From assembly GCA_020633325.1 (NCBI GenBank), contig JACKDX010000002.1:620001-684000 (forward strand): 64,000 nucleotides of DNA, given 5' to 3'. This DNA is from Myxococcales bacterium (GTDB lineage Bacteria; Myxococcota_A; Polyangia; Polyangiales; GCA-016699535). Numbering within the stretch: the stretch's first letter is position 1; each line of letters starts with the position of its first letter. Shown here piece after piece: positions 44,562 through 53,785 of this stretch. The translations under genes and the position numbers were made by a program. The notes beneath the pieces were generated by a model, which searched no databases, was not told the origin of the DNA, and worked only from the letters and a program-made list of their open reading frames with translations.

Positions 44562-45191
44562 CTAGATCGAGACGGGCGCATCCGTGGCATCTTGCACCTC
44601 TTTTGTGCTGACACCGGGCGCGCATTCAATCAATTTAAATCCCTCTTGCGTGACGTCGAGCACTCCGAGTTCGGTAATGACGCGGTGCACCACACCGCGC
44701 GCAGTCAAGGGGTATGTACAACGTTTTACGAGTTTGGGCTCCTGGCGCTTCGTTCGATGGGACATCATGATCAAAATGCGTTTGACGCCACAGGCAAGAT
44801 CCATCGCGCCGCCGATACCGATGACTTTGCCGTGAGGGATCGACCAGTTTGCCAGATCACCGTTTTGGGCGACCTGCATCGCGCCCAGTATCGCAAAGTC
44901 AATGTGGCCGCCGCGGATCATGCCAAACGAGCTTACTGAGTCGAAGCATGATCCCCCGGGTAAGATGGTAACCGTCTGTTTGCCAGCGTTGATGATCTGA
45001 GGATCTTCTTCGTTAGGTAAAGGGAATGGACCCATCCCGAGGATGCCATTTTCGGTGTGGAGCCACACGCCAGCATCTTTTGAAATGTAGTCTGCCACCA
45101 ACGTGGGCAGGCCAATGCCCAGATTGACGATGTCGCCTGGCTTGATCTCCTGCGCGGCGCGCTGGGCCATCTGTGCTTTGTCGAAAGGCAT
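44562..45191 (-). CDS. scoB: 3-oxoacid CoA-transferase, subunit B
   Basis: The beta subunit of a family I CoA transferase that moves CoA between succinyl-CoA and 3-oxo acids. The catalytic glutamate lies in TENGILGMGP near residue 50; NLGIGLPTLVADY precedes it and GGAMDLACGVKR follows near 138. The 209-residue length fits ScoB/AtoA proteins. The ATG is 2 bp after the scoA stop. It is the last gene of the five-gene unit that starts with the aminotransferase-GNAT fusion, so its acid substrate may be a product of that pathway. Confidence 0.93.
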   Translation of the reverse strand: MPFDKAQMAQRAAQEIKPGDIVNLGIGLPTLVADYISKDAGVWLHTENGILGMGPFPLPNEEDPQIINAGKQTVTILPGGSCFDSVSSFGMIRGGHIDFAILGAMQVAQNGDLANWSIPHGKVIGIGGAMDLACGVKRILIMMSHRTKRQEPKLVKRCTYPLTARGVVHRVITELGVLDVTQEGFKLIECAPGVSTKEVQDATDAPVSI

Positions 45192-45193
45192 GG

Positions 45194-45904
45194 CTATAGT
45201 GCTCGGTTGATCTTGTACTCGAACGGATCGTGATGGGTTTTGACTTCGACGATGCGGTGGACGAATATTCCGGGCAGGTGCACATCATCTGGGTCGATGG
45301 CGCCGAGGGGTAGCACTGAATCGGCCTCGACGATGGTGACTGCCGCGGCCGTGGCCATCGCGGGAGCAAAATTGCGGGCTGTGCGACGGAAGCGTAGGTT
45401 GCCAAACGAGTCACTTTCGTGCGCTCGAATTAACGCGAAGTCCGCAAAAAGCGCGCGTTCGAGCACATATTCTCGGCCATCAAACGTTCGCACCTCCTTG
45501 CCGTCCGCAACCACGGTCCCTACGCCTGTCGGGGTGTAGAACGCTGGGATTCCGGCGCCGGCTGCACGGATGCGCTCGACAAAGGTCCCTTGCGGGATGA
45601 CATCGACTTCGATGCCGCCATCAGCCATCGCTTTGTGGACGTCTTCGTTTGTCCCGACGTAGGTGCAAATGATACGGCGCACGATGCGAGCGCGTATCCA
45701 GCTGGTGAGTCCCATACCCATGTTTCCGGCGTTGTTACTGATAAGCGTCAGGTCCTTCATCCCTAGCGTGGCGACTTCCTCAATTAAGGCTTCGGCGTTG
45801 CCGCATAATCCGAAACCGCCGACCATCACACGGGCCCCATCCTTCAATCCCATGAGTGCTTCTGTGGTAGTTTGGCATACTTTATGGAGCGGCTCTTGGG
45901 TCAC
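45194..45904 (-). CDS. scoA: 3-oxoacid CoA-transferase, subunit A
   Basis: The alpha subunit of a family I CoA transferase, partner of scoB. The glycine-rich CoA-binding motif GGFGLCGNAEALIE lies near residue 28, SNNAGNMGMGL near 56, and FAPAMATAAAVTIVEAD near 183. The GTG at 45904 overlaps the preceding aminotransferase stop (GTGA) and is clearly the coupled start; the open frame to 45973 inside that gene has no family content. At 236 residues it matches ScoA/AtoD. The operon context may define a substrate other than acetoacetate. Confidence 0.93.
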   Translation of the reverse strand: MTQEPLHKVCQTTTEALMGLKDGARVMVGGFGLCGNAEALIEEVATLGMKDLTLISNNAGNMGMGLTSWIRARIVRRIICTYVGTNEDVHKAMADGGIEVDVIPQGTFVERIRAAGAGIPAFYTPTGVGTVVADGKEVRTFDGREYVLERALFADFALIRAHESDSFGNLRFRRTARNFAPAMATAAAVTIVEADSVLPLGAIDPDDVHLPGIFVHRIVEVKTHHDPFEYKINRAL

Positions 45905-47160
45905 GCGAAGGCCTCCGTGATGGCCGCATTCACAAGCTGAAGACCCTCCCCGAGCTCTACCTCGGTGATGCATAGGGGCGGCGCGAGAATCAGCGCACCC
46001 AAGTCAGAGCGCAAATGCGCATGTATCCGATGGTGCCCCAGCGCATCGCGAAGACGAGCAAGCTGCCGGGCATCTGCCGCGATGTCCAACGCTGCAAGAA
46101 GTCCGATCACGCGGAAACGTGTGAGCCATGGTGTATGTTTTTCTATCAGACTGGCAAGCCCCATCTCGAAAACGGGCTCGAGCTTCGTCACGTTCTCATT
46201 GATGCCTTGGCCATGAAAGCATTCAATCGCCTTGAGGGCAGCGGCGATGCCAAGTGGGTGCGCATACTGCGTCAGTCCGCAAAACAGTGTGTTATCTTCA
46301 AAGTGGCGCGCGATGCGGTCGTGGACCAAAACCGCACCTAAGGGGGCATAGCCTGCGGTGATGGCTTTGCCGAGCACGATAACATCCGGACTTACGTCAT
46401 CGAAGTGCTCAAACGCAAAAGTGCGGCCAGTTCTCCCAAACCCAGTGAGCACTTCATCGCATACCAAAAATGCGCCGTGTCGGTCGCAAGCCTCGCGTAC
46501 CGTCCTTAGATAGCCTGCCGGAGGCACGATGACCCCATTGCCCCCGGTGACGGTTTCTAGAAACACGGCCGCGATGGTGTTGGGCCCTTCAAGCTCCATC
46601 ACGCGCGGAATGTGGCTAAGCGGAGGATGGGAGCATGTCTTTGGCCGCGTCTGGCCGGGGCACTGTGCACATTCGGTATCCAACACGTGAATGAAGCCCG
46701 GCACTCGAGGTCCGAGGGGTGGTCTTCGGTAATCCCCAGACAGCGCAAGTGCACCCATCGTCGCGCCATGGTAGGAGCGATAACGACTGATCACTTGGGA
46801 GCGGCCTGAAGCCATTTTCACGATCTTGAGGGCGTTTTCGACTGCCTCAGCCCCTCCCAGAGTGAAAAACACTTTGCTGAATCCTTCGGGCGCCAGTCTC
46901 AAGAGCGCCTGGGCGAGTGCAAATTTTTCGGGGTAGACTGCATTGGGCATGCTGAGGCACATGCGGCGCGCTTGTGCACAGATGGCATCCACAATGGCTG
47001 TATGTCCGTGTCCCAACGAGGCTTGATAGCTGAGAGAGCCCATGTCGAACCAGCGCGTTTGGTCAGCACCGAAAAACCATACGCCTTCGCCGCCGTGGAG
47101 CTCTACCGGTGCAGCATCGCGCTGCTGGGACCAAGTCAGAAAAAAAGGAAGCGCTGACAC
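45901..47160 (-). CDS. Class III PLP-dependent aminotransferase
   Basis: A 419-residue omega-aminotransferase type enzyme. Motifs are SYQASLGHGH near residue 45, GGAEAVENALKIVK near 100, RYRSYHGATMGALALSG near 125, LVCDEVLTGFGRTG near 233 with the PLP-nitrogen Asp, and the PLP lysine in VLGKAITAGYAPLGAV near 264. A Cys cluster (CAQCPGQTRPKTC) near residue 165 resembles that of bacterial aminotransferases in polyamine and aminobutyrate use. Substrate is unknown. The GTG start follows the C45 gene stop by 4 bp, and the stop overlaps scoA, so it belongs to one operon with both. Confidence 0.9.
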   Translation of the reverse strand: MSALPFFLTWSQQRDAAPVELHGGEGVWFFGADQTRWFDMGSLSYQASLGHGHTAIVDAICAQARRMCLSMPNAVYPEKFALAQALLRLAPEGFSKVFFTLGGAEAVENALKIVKMASGRSQVISRYRSYHGATMGALALSGDYRRPPLGPRVPGFIHVLDTECAQCPGQTRPKTCSHPPLSHIPRVMELEGPNTIAAVFLETVTGGNGVIVPPAGYLRTVREACDRHGAFLVCDEVLTGFGRTGRTFAFEHFDDVSPDVIVLGKAITAGYAPLGAVLVHDRIARHFEDNTLFCGLTQYAHPLGIAAALKAIECFHGQGINENVTKLEPVFEMGLASLIEKHTPWLTRFRVIGLLAALDIAADARQLARLRDALGHHRIHAHLRSDLGALILAPPLCITEVELGEGLQLVNAAITEAFA

Positions 47161-47164
47161 GGCG

Positions 47165-48292
47165 CTATCCTACATCAAATTCAAAAATATGGGGCCATGC
47201 CTTGTGGACACATCCGTGAGCGGCCCACGCTTGTGCGGAGCTTAGCTCCATGACGATGGCGCCGCAGGTCCGCGAGGCGTGCGGCTGGGCGGGGGAGGCT
47301 ATGTGGCTGCATATACTGCGGGGATAGCCGTCATGCGAGCCCAAGTGTCTCCACATGTCGTTGATGTTGCGAATCGGAGCATCTTTCAGATGGCGGTTCA
47401 TAAGATCATACCTTTCTTGTGATGTACCTTCCGACACGAGCGATGTCCTTGCGGACACCTCATCATCAAGACAGTGATTGGTATGAAGATAGGTTTCCGG
47501 AAAGCCATTATAGACAATGCGTTTGAGGCTGCCCGAGGTTTCAATGCCGTAGACGAACTTCTCGGATGCCACAATATAGTGATGTCCCGAGCCGATGGGA
47601 CTCTCCAGTATGACATCGCGGGCCTCGAGGGCTGAGCATTTTTCAAGCGCTACTCGCACAAGTGCTGGCCACACGAGTCCAACCGTGGCATCATTGCTTC
47701 TGAGATTGTTGATGGTCACTCCAACGCCGCGGGCGTTCAGGCCCGCAAGGCCCACGCATCCGGTGAGAGAAAGTAGCCATGCACCGGGGATGCCACGGGC
47801 AGCCGGCACGTAGAGCATCATGACATACGGGGCTGCAGAGCCATGCATGTCCCAAGTCTGTCCCAAAAAAACCCCATCGCCTGTGCGCGCATACACAGCG
47901 GTGCAGTCTTCTTCGATAGGCAGGCTGGATGCGTCGATACGGTGAGTGCGTTCGGGGGGGAGCGATTCGCGCGCGGAGAATCCGAGGGTGTCTGGATCGA
48001 TGTCGCGTAGATCAGTGTAATGATTGAGAATAATCACCTCTTCAATTGAGAGGGCGGCCCCCTCCGCAATGCCGCGCAATTCTTCAAAGAGGCTTGGGAG
48101 CCAAGTCTGCATGAGGGGAATGTGGCGCGCGGCCAGTTGATAGAGCCGGTCGGGACTCTTGGCGTATCCCAGCTCAAGCGCCAGTTCCACTCGAATGGTG
48201 GCAATTTCGCGGACGAGCGGCCGAAACGTTTCGCCATGTATCTGACCACGCTGTTGAGGTGAGGCGTCCGATGGAAGCTCTAGGACTCGCAT
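47165..48292 (-). CDS. C45-family N-terminal-nucleophile hydrolase/acyltransferase
   Basis: A 375-residue protein of the acyl-CoA:6-aminopenicillanic acid acyltransferase (AAT) family (MEROPS C45). These proenzymes self-cleave before a Cys that becomes the nucleophile, then hydrolyse or transfer acyl groups on amines. The probable nucleophile is Cys130 in EEDCTAVYA, followed by GQTWDMHG near 150 and NNLRS near 205, where family members carry substrate-shaping residues. A signal peptide is absent. It overlaps the fusion gene by 13 bp and precedes a class III aminotransferase by 4 bp. The placement suggests acylation or deacylation of the amine handled by its neighbours. Confidence 0.85.
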   Translation of the reverse strand: MRVLELPSDASPQQRGQIHGETFRPLVREIATIRVELALELGYAKSPDRLYQLAARHIPLMQTWLPSLFEELRGIAEGAALSIEEVIILNHYTDLRDIDPDTLGFSARESLPPERTHRIDASSLPIEEDCTAVYARTGDGVFLGQTWDMHGSAAPYVMMLYVPAARGIPGAWLLSLTGCVGLAGLNARGVGVTINNLRSNDATVGLVWPALVRVALEKCSALEARDVILESPIGSGHHYIVASEKFVYGIETSGSLKRIVYNGFPETYLHTNHCLDDEVSARTSLVSEGTSQERYDLMNRHLKDAPIRNINDMWRHLGSHDGYPRSICSHIASPAQPHASRTCGAIVMELSSAQAWAAHGCVHKAWPHIFEFDVG

Positions 48293-51200
48293 GCCTCATA
48301 ATCGCCGAGAATATTACCCAAAGTCAAAAGGGAATCCGGGGAAACGTCCAACGCTGGGGCGATAGGGATCGCGCCGTTGGCGAACACGTGCGACTGCCAG
48401 CCCCGCGAGTTTAAAAATGCGCAGAGTGGGTGTGCTTCTTTCTCTGCGTGAAGCACGCGGTACATGCCTGCGCCGTGGATAGGAAACAAAGTGGCCGCTT
48501 TTTGGACCAGCAAGTTCAGTGCCTCGATTGGCGCACAAAGATTCAACTTGCGGGTCACGCGAAGTTGGTGATGGGCGCGAATGAGACTAAGCTCATCTCC
48601 GTCCCAGGTTGAAATCATGGTGAGCGGCGAGGTGACAGCGTAGCGCGGCTTGAGATGGACAACGCCGAGCTGTCCTCCTGTCCACCAAAGAAGCACATCG
48701 GGTTGTAACGACCATGCACTGCTGTAAAATGGGCCGCGGCCCGATCGATAATAACTTGATGTCGTCTCGATGAGTACCAGTGGGACATCGAATGTTTGAC
48801 ACTCCCTATGAAGGAGCGCCCATGCTTCATCGTCGAGCACATGCCCGGTGCGCTCTTGCAATGCTTCCACACAGACGCCCAAAATAGCCTCCGGGCCACC
48901 GAGATTCGATACATGTTCCCGCAGTTCTGAAAGCGTGCTCGCGATCCCATGCGTTTGCGGATGCACGAGGAGTGGCCAGTGATCGTAATATCGGGAGGGC
49001 GCACGATGTACATTAGTGTCACTTAGAGAACGGGACGCCGCAGTGGTATGCCCCAGATATCCGCCCTGAAGGCCGATGGCGATTTGGCTTCGGGAACGAT
49101 GGAAACGCAGGCATCGCAGCGCCTTGTCTACGCATTCATCTCGCGACGAGGTTAAAAGCACGTGCGGGTGGGCGGAGGAAAGACTTCTCATCCATTCGAG
49201 CCCGCGGACCACTGCCGGCGTGACATAGTTGCTCAGGGTGAGCTTGTTGATCGCGGGCCCCGCAAGAGCGCCGTTTTTTTGTGCGCGTTTGAGCGTTTGC
49301 GGCGGGCTCATGAGCGGGCGCGAAAGCCCGCCACTAAGTTTTCCCGCGACGTTGGGGTCGGACTGACTTGGTTGGATGCCAAAGCCACGTAAATGGATCC
49401 TATAATAGGACGCCTCTGCTGCGGGGTCGCCATACTGTGCTTTCAGCCGCAGGACCTCGTACGCGCCGAGACTTTGGTTGAGGTCTGATACCCGCGGGGT
49501 GCGCCCGATGCGGTTGCGGCCCGTCTGAAAATGGTATCGCGGCTCGCCTAAAGGGGTCGCACACCGTTTGGCATGCGCTAAGATCGATGTCTTTAGTTTT
49601 CGCCCAAGACCTCGTCCCCGTTGGGCAGAGTCAACCACCAAGGTCAGTATGTACAGGGTGTTGTGGTGCCCCTGCATCGGGTCGCGATCGGGTCCCTCCA
49701 CGCCTTTTACGCTTTCAAGCGGGACCGCGAGGCAAGCGCCCACCAACGCGTGGTTTCCATGCACTTGCTCGGCGACGGCTACGACGCCGTCGGCCTGCTC
49801 AAAAGCTTGGGCCAACACGTGACGTGGATCGCGCCGCTCGGGCTCGTACACCCGGGCTTCTAGCGCTAGCAGCGCATCGAGCAAGTACTCGCTCTCAGCG
49901 GCCGCTGCAATGCGCACCCGTACGTCTTGAGCATCGCTCGCGCCTGTAGCGGGGTCGGCGGCAGTGAGAAGCGGCGACTGGCGGGAGCTAAGGTTTGCGA
50001 GGCTCTGCTCAATCGAAGCAAACAACGTTTCGAGTTCGGCATTGCCAAACGCTGTAGATAGCCTGTAGCGCACCGTGCGATCACCGGCACCAAATACCAT
50101 GACTCCCCGCTGCATGCGTTGCTGTAAGTAGCGCTCGAGGTGTTTCGCCGATGGCAAATCAAATGCGACTGCGTAACCTGTCGCGCGAGGATTCGCGACG
50201 AGGGTCGGGTACCTATGCGCGACGGCATCGAGCCCTTGGGCGACGCGTTGTTCAAGCAGGGGAAGGTGCGCGTCCTTGGCCCAAAATGCGGCATGGAGCC
50301 GGCCGCGCACCATGGATGCGGCATGGGATCCGCTTAGCTCGCGGTCCATGAAACGGGTCATGACGATGCCCACTTGCGCACGTTTGGCAAAGGTGACGCA
50401 ATCCGGTGCATCGGGCTCACCCTTCCAAGTCTTTAGATGTAACCGCTGGTGCCATGCAAAGGAACTACCCAGACCGAATCCGCTTTGCACCTCGTCCATG
50501 ATCAACGGAGTGTCATATTTTCGCGTCAGAACGCGGAGCGCTTGGAAAAATCGGCACGTGGCGTAACGGTCGCCGCCTTCGCTCTGCATGGGCTCGATGA
50601 TGCAGGCAAAGAACTCCCCTGAACTGAGCAGGCTATCGAGGGCCAAAAGCGCGTGCACTTCCAACTTTAGGAGGGCGTCATGGGATCGCGCCAGGCATTT
50701 CGACCACGTAGGAGCGGGCTTGTCGTAGAGGCTGCCAAGAAACTCCAAGGAAGCCTGTGTCGTGAACGCATCATTGGCTGAACAGGAAGGAAAAGGAGCA
50801 AAGCGCGCTTCGTAACCGGTGACTTCGTAGGGGCCACGTTTTTGGGGATTGTGAGTGGCCGCAAGTGTCAACCACGTTCGCCCATGAAATCCTCCCTCAA
50901 AGGCAAGCACGCGATGGGCGGTGCGGCTCTTGCGTTCGTCCCAGCACAAACCCAATGCTTTCTCGTTGGCCTCGGCGCCGCTGTTTACGAAGCAGACCGT
51001 GGGAAACCCTGCCACGAGCGCCTGAAGGGCGTCAGCGTAAGTCACGCCTGCCGGATGCGCGCCGAGGTCGCCTCCATTTGCCACAAGAAGGGTGTCGGCA
51101 AACGCGCCGTCCAAGTATGCGCGCAGCATCCGCTCATCGCTAAATCCAAACGGCAGTGTCGCCGTCTGACTCATTGCATCAAGGATACAGAGAGGCGGCT

Positions 51201-51444
51201 CATCCACCGATGCCATCCAGGCTCCGCTCGAGCGGGCATGATCAAACACCAGGGGTTTCTTGTCTCGGGGCAAGCACTGATCGCTGTAGAGTCTGTCCAG
51301 CCACGCCTGAGAGGTGGGCAGCGGCAGCGGGCCGTGCAAGCTGAGTTTGCGAGGTCGTGGATGCTCGATGAGGTCAGAGGTGGCTTCGCGTGCCTCTTCG
51401 GTGGCGTGCCGAGTTTCAAGCACGTCAAGTGTATCCTGAGACAT
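48280..51444 (-). CDS. Three-domain fusion: class III aminotransferase (lysine 6-aminotransferase-like) - GNAT acetyltransferase - degenerate class III aminotransferase
   Basis: A 1,054-residue protein. Domain 1 (residues ~60-480) is a class III aminotransferase with FVNSGAEANEKALGL, AFEGGFHGRTWLTL, MDEVQSGFGLGSSFAW and the PLP Lys354 in TFAKRAQVGIVMTR; the DEVQxGxGL and K-R-x-Q-V pattern resembles L-lysine 6-aminotransferase. Domain 2 (~500-690) is a GNAT acyltransferase with the CoA loop VVDSAQRGRGLGRKL. Domain 3 (~720-1054) keeps the fold of domain 1 (QGGYLGHTTAASRSL) but Lys is replaced by Thr922 in LLWWTGGQLG and the Asp region reads LIETTSSYY, so it cannot form the internal aldimine. 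Start ATG 51444; GTG 51453 also possible. First gene of the coupled set to scoB. Confidence 0.85.
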   Translation of the reverse strand: MSQDTLDVLETRHATEEAREATSDLIEHPRPRKLSLHGPLPLPTSQAWLDRLYSDQCLPRDKKPLVFDHARSSGAWMASVDEPPLCILDAMSQTATLPFGFSDERMLRAYLDGAFADTLLVANGGDLGAHPAGVTYADALQALVAGFPTVCFVNSGAEANEKALGLCWDERKSRTAHRVLAFEGGFHGRTWLTLAATHNPQKRGPYEVTGYEARFAPFPSCSANDAFTTQASLEFLGSLYDKPAPTWSKCLARSHDALLKLEVHALLALDSLLSSGEFFACIIEPMQSEGGDRYATCRFFQALRVLTRKYDTPLIMDEVQSGFGLGSSFAWHQRLHLKTWKGEPDAPDCVTFAKRAQVGIVMTRFMDRELSGSHAASMVRGRLHAAFWAKDAHLPLLEQRVAQGLDAVAHRYPTLVANPRATGYAVAFDLPSAKHLERYLQQRMQRGVMVFGAGDRTVRYRLSTAFGNAELETLFASIEQSLANLSSRQSPLLTAADPATGASDAQDVRVRIAAAAESEYLLDALLALEARVYEPERRDPRHVLAQAFEQADGVVAVAEQVHGNHALVGACLAVPLESVKGVEGPDRDPMQGHHNTLYILTLVVDSAQRGRGLGRKLKTSILAHAKRCATPLGEPRYHFQTGRNRIGRTPRVSDLNQSLGAYEVLRLKAQYGDPAAEASYYRIHLRGFGIQPSQSDPNVAGKLSGGLSRPLMSPPQTLKRAQKNGALAGPAINKLTLSNYVTPAVVRGLEWMRSLSSAHPHVLLTSSRDECVDKALRCLRFHRSRSQIAIGLQGGYLGHTTAASRSLSDTNVHRAPSRYYDHWPLLVHPQTHGIASTLSELREHVSNLGGPEAILGVCVEALQERTGHVLDDEAWALLHRECQTFDVPLVLIETTSSYYRSGRGPFYSSAWSLQPDVLLWWTGGQLGVVHLKPRYAVTSPLTMISTWDGDELSLIRAHHQLRVTRKLNLCAPIEALNLLVQKAATLFPIHGAGMYRVLHAEKEAHPLCAFLNSRGWQSHVFANGAIPIAPALDVSPDSLLTLGNILGDYEACES

Positions 51445-51477
51445 GCTTAGCACCCTATAAGGAAACTCCTACGCAGA

Positions 51478-52761
51478 TCAATGTGTGGCGGCGACAGGAA
51501 AAGGCACGATGTTCCACGTGATTAACGCTTTCGGATGGGGCCTTCGTAGTAGCGTCTCCCTGTTCACTCTTCCGTTCTTCCAGCTGTAGCGTCGCAACTC
51601 GCCCTGCTCATCCGCGGCGACGTAGAGCTCGTCCACGCCGTCTCCATCGAGATCCGCGAACGACGCCGCATGCTCAAAACCCGAAGAGTCTCGTTCGAAA
51701 TTCTCCACGTGCCACAACGTCTTATCTTTCTCTGGCCGCAGCAGCCAAAGCCCGCTTCGATAGGCGGCCGCTACCATTTCGCGGTTGCCGTCACCGTCGA
51801 TGTCGCCGACAGTCAGAAAGCGGCAGAAGCGATCGGGAAGTGTGGCGACGATGGCGCCGGATGTCCCCAACGATGTCTGATCAAAACGCCGAATCTCTAC
51901 TGGTTTCACAATTTCTACGCCGCGGTCGGTTTGTTTCGTGAGCGCCTCGACCGATACGTAAAGCTCGTCCCGTCCGTTTCCATCGACATCGCCAACGTAG
52001 ATCTCCTTGGCGTGGCGGTCGTGTAAGTCCGCCACAATCTTCCGCTTCTGACCTAGTTTCGGCACATAGCTGACCACCGTTCCGTGCTGGGCACCCCCGC
52101 CCAGTTTGTTGGGTTCGCTGGGGGTGGCATAGATCTCAAGCACACCATCGCCATCGAGATCGCCGGTCTCTATCTCGTGAATAAAAGTGTTGGGTTGACG
52201 GTCCAGTTGCGTGACCTTGATATGCCCGCTCTTGTCTGACTCGAGAACCGCGACCACACCTTGGTCGTGCGTGCCCACCACGATGGAGGGGATGCCCGAA
52301 CCATATACGTCTGCGATTTCGGCATCGCGCATGCGATCAAACTTGCCGCCGAACTTGGCTTGCCAGAGGGTTTGCGCGCTATAAACGCCGCCCTTGGCGT
52401 GCCAAAGTTTTACCATCGCCTTCATTCCTCCCAGCGTCAAAATGCCAGGGCGCTGGCCAGGTAGCGCGTACAGCATGGCTTTATGAAAAACATTGCTGTC
52501 TTTGTCCTCGATGACATCGACGAGCCATTTGCCGCTGTGGCGCTTCAATATTTCAAGGCGCGCAGGTCCCGGCAAGGAAGTGACTTTGCCGTCAGCGCCC
52601 ACGCGGAACTGCGCGTAACTTAGCAGCAGTCCCTGGGGCAGTTCGAGAGACGCTCCGCGCTGCTCGGCCGCTAGAGGCTCTTTCGGCCTTTTTGAGGCCT
52701 TCTTGGTGCCACAGCCACTGAGCAGGCACAGGGCGAAAACGGTATAGCCAATCAAGCGCAA
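51478..52761 (-). CDS. FG-GAP/VCBS-type beta-propeller lipoprotein
   Basis: A 427-residue lipoprotein with signal and lipobox LLSGCG near residue 16. At least four repeats with calcium-binding D-x-D-G-D-G loops are seen: DLDGDGVLEIYA near 206, DVDGNGRDELYV near 257, DIDGDGNREMVA near 322 and DLDGDGVDELYV near 371. They form blades of a propeller as in FG-GAP/VCBS proteins. The start is a TTG; no better ATG exists near the signal. It lies 22 bp after the Usp gene and 33 bp before the fusion gene in the same direction. It is a secreted or surface protein of unknown partner. Confidence 0.78.
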   Translation of the reverse strand: MRLIGYTVFALCLLSGCGTKKASKRPKEPLAAEQRGASLELPQGLLLSYAQFRVGADGKVTSLPGPARLEILKRHSGKWLVDVIEDKDSNVFHKAMLYALPGQRPGILTLGGMKAMVKLWHAKGGVYSAQTLWQAKFGGKFDRMRDAEIADVYGSGIPSIVVGTHDQGVVAVLESDKSGHIKVTQLDRQPNTFIHEIETGDLDGDGVLEIYATPSEPNKLGGGAQHGTVVSYVPKLGQKRKIVADLHDRHAKEIYVGDVDGNGRDELYVSVEALTKQTDRGVEIVKPVEIRRFDQTSLGTSGAIVATLPDRFCRFLTVGDIDGDGNREMVAAAYRSGLWLLRPEKDKTLWHVENFERDSSGFEHAASFADLDGDGVDELYVAADEQGELRRYSWKNGRVNRETLLRRPHPKALITWNIVPFPVAATH

Positions 52762-52783
52762 GGAAACATCCCAAGAAGCGTGA

Positions 52784-53746
52784 TCATCGGTTGCGTACGG
52801 CTAAGACGGGGGAAGAGGCGATGCGGACGACCCGCTCGGTGACGCTGCCCACGAGTAACTCATCGAGCGCGGTTTGCCCGAGGGCCCCCATGACAATCCA
52901 ATCCGCACGCAGTTGTTCGGCCAAGTCCCGGATCTGCATAGGGGCGCGTCCGGTCGATGTATGACAGGTGATGGTCACGCCTGATCCACGATGATCGTTA
53001 GCGAGCTGCTCCAAGGAATCCGCGACCTGCGTGGCGAGCTGACCTTCCATTTCAGAGGACCCAGGTCCCATCCAAAAGGGCACGCGATAACTGTGTAAGA
53101 GGTGCAATTCAGCGCCGGTTAACTTGGCCAAAGCCACCGCGCGGTTCAGTGCCAATCGAGAACCTTCGGAAAAATCCACCGCACACAACATGCGTCTGAC
53201 CATTGGTTCGGCAGAAGGTGAAGGGAGGGTTTCGAGGTCGAGAGGAGCATCGGGCGATTCGGCCCCGACTGGGCGCACCGTCAAGACATCGCACGGCGCA
53301 AGGCGCATGACCCGCATGGCCACCGTGCCCAGCACCAATTCGCTAAGCCCCGCATGGCCATGGGTGCCAAGGACGATAAGGTCCGCTCGGCTGGCCTTCG
53401 CGGCTTCGCAGATCGCTTGTGCCACCGCATGATTGTCATAGGGCTTTGTGAGCTCTCCCCAGATGGCACGTCCAGGCAGCTCAATCACGGCCGCTTCAAC
53501 CGTTGCGTCTGTAAAAATCTTTTGCCGCAGTAATTCGAGCTGGCTTTTTGCCCACTGGGCCAATGCCTCGTGCTGCTCGGCTCCGTTGCGCTTTTTGTGC
53601 GGCAGGACAGTTCCGGGGTCGACGACAAATATCAAGCGGACCTGGTAACCGAGGCTCGAAGACAACCAGGCCGCATGCCTGAGAGCCGCAAGGGAGTTGC
53701 GAGAGAGATCCGTGCAAGCGACCAAGGTAGGGGACGATGTGGCCAT
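52784..53746 (-). CDS. Universal stress protein with two Usp domains
   Basis: A 320-residue cytoplasmic protein made of two UspA domains, residues ~5-150 and ~165-320. Both carry the nucleotide-binding pattern G-x2-G-x9-G-(S/T): GTHGHAGLSELVLGTV near 125 and GALGQTALDELLVGSV near 290. Tandem Usp proteins bind ATP and respond to stress or energy state. It is located 39 bp after the HtrA-like gene and 22 bp before the propeller lipoprotein gene, within the same minus-strand run, but its functional relation to them is unclear. Confidence 0.93.
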   Translation of the reverse strand: MATSSPTLVACTDLSRNSLAALRHAAWLSSSLGYQVRLIFVVDPGTVLPHKKRNGAEQHEALAQWAKSQLELLRQKIFTDATVEAAVIELPGRAIWGELTKPYDNHAVAQAICEAAKASRADLIVLGTHGHAGLSELVLGTVAMRVMRLAPCDVLTVRPVGAESPDAPLDLETLPSPSAEPMVRRMLCAVDFSEGSRLALNRAVALAKLTGAELHLLHSYRVPFWMGPGSSEMEGQLATQVADSLEQLANDHRGSGVTITCHTSTGRAPMQIRDLAEQLRADWIVMGALGQTALDELLVGSVTERVVRIASSPVLAVRNR

Positions 53747-53785
53747 ACAACTAGAGGTGCCTATACCATAAGACGAAACGGGGTT

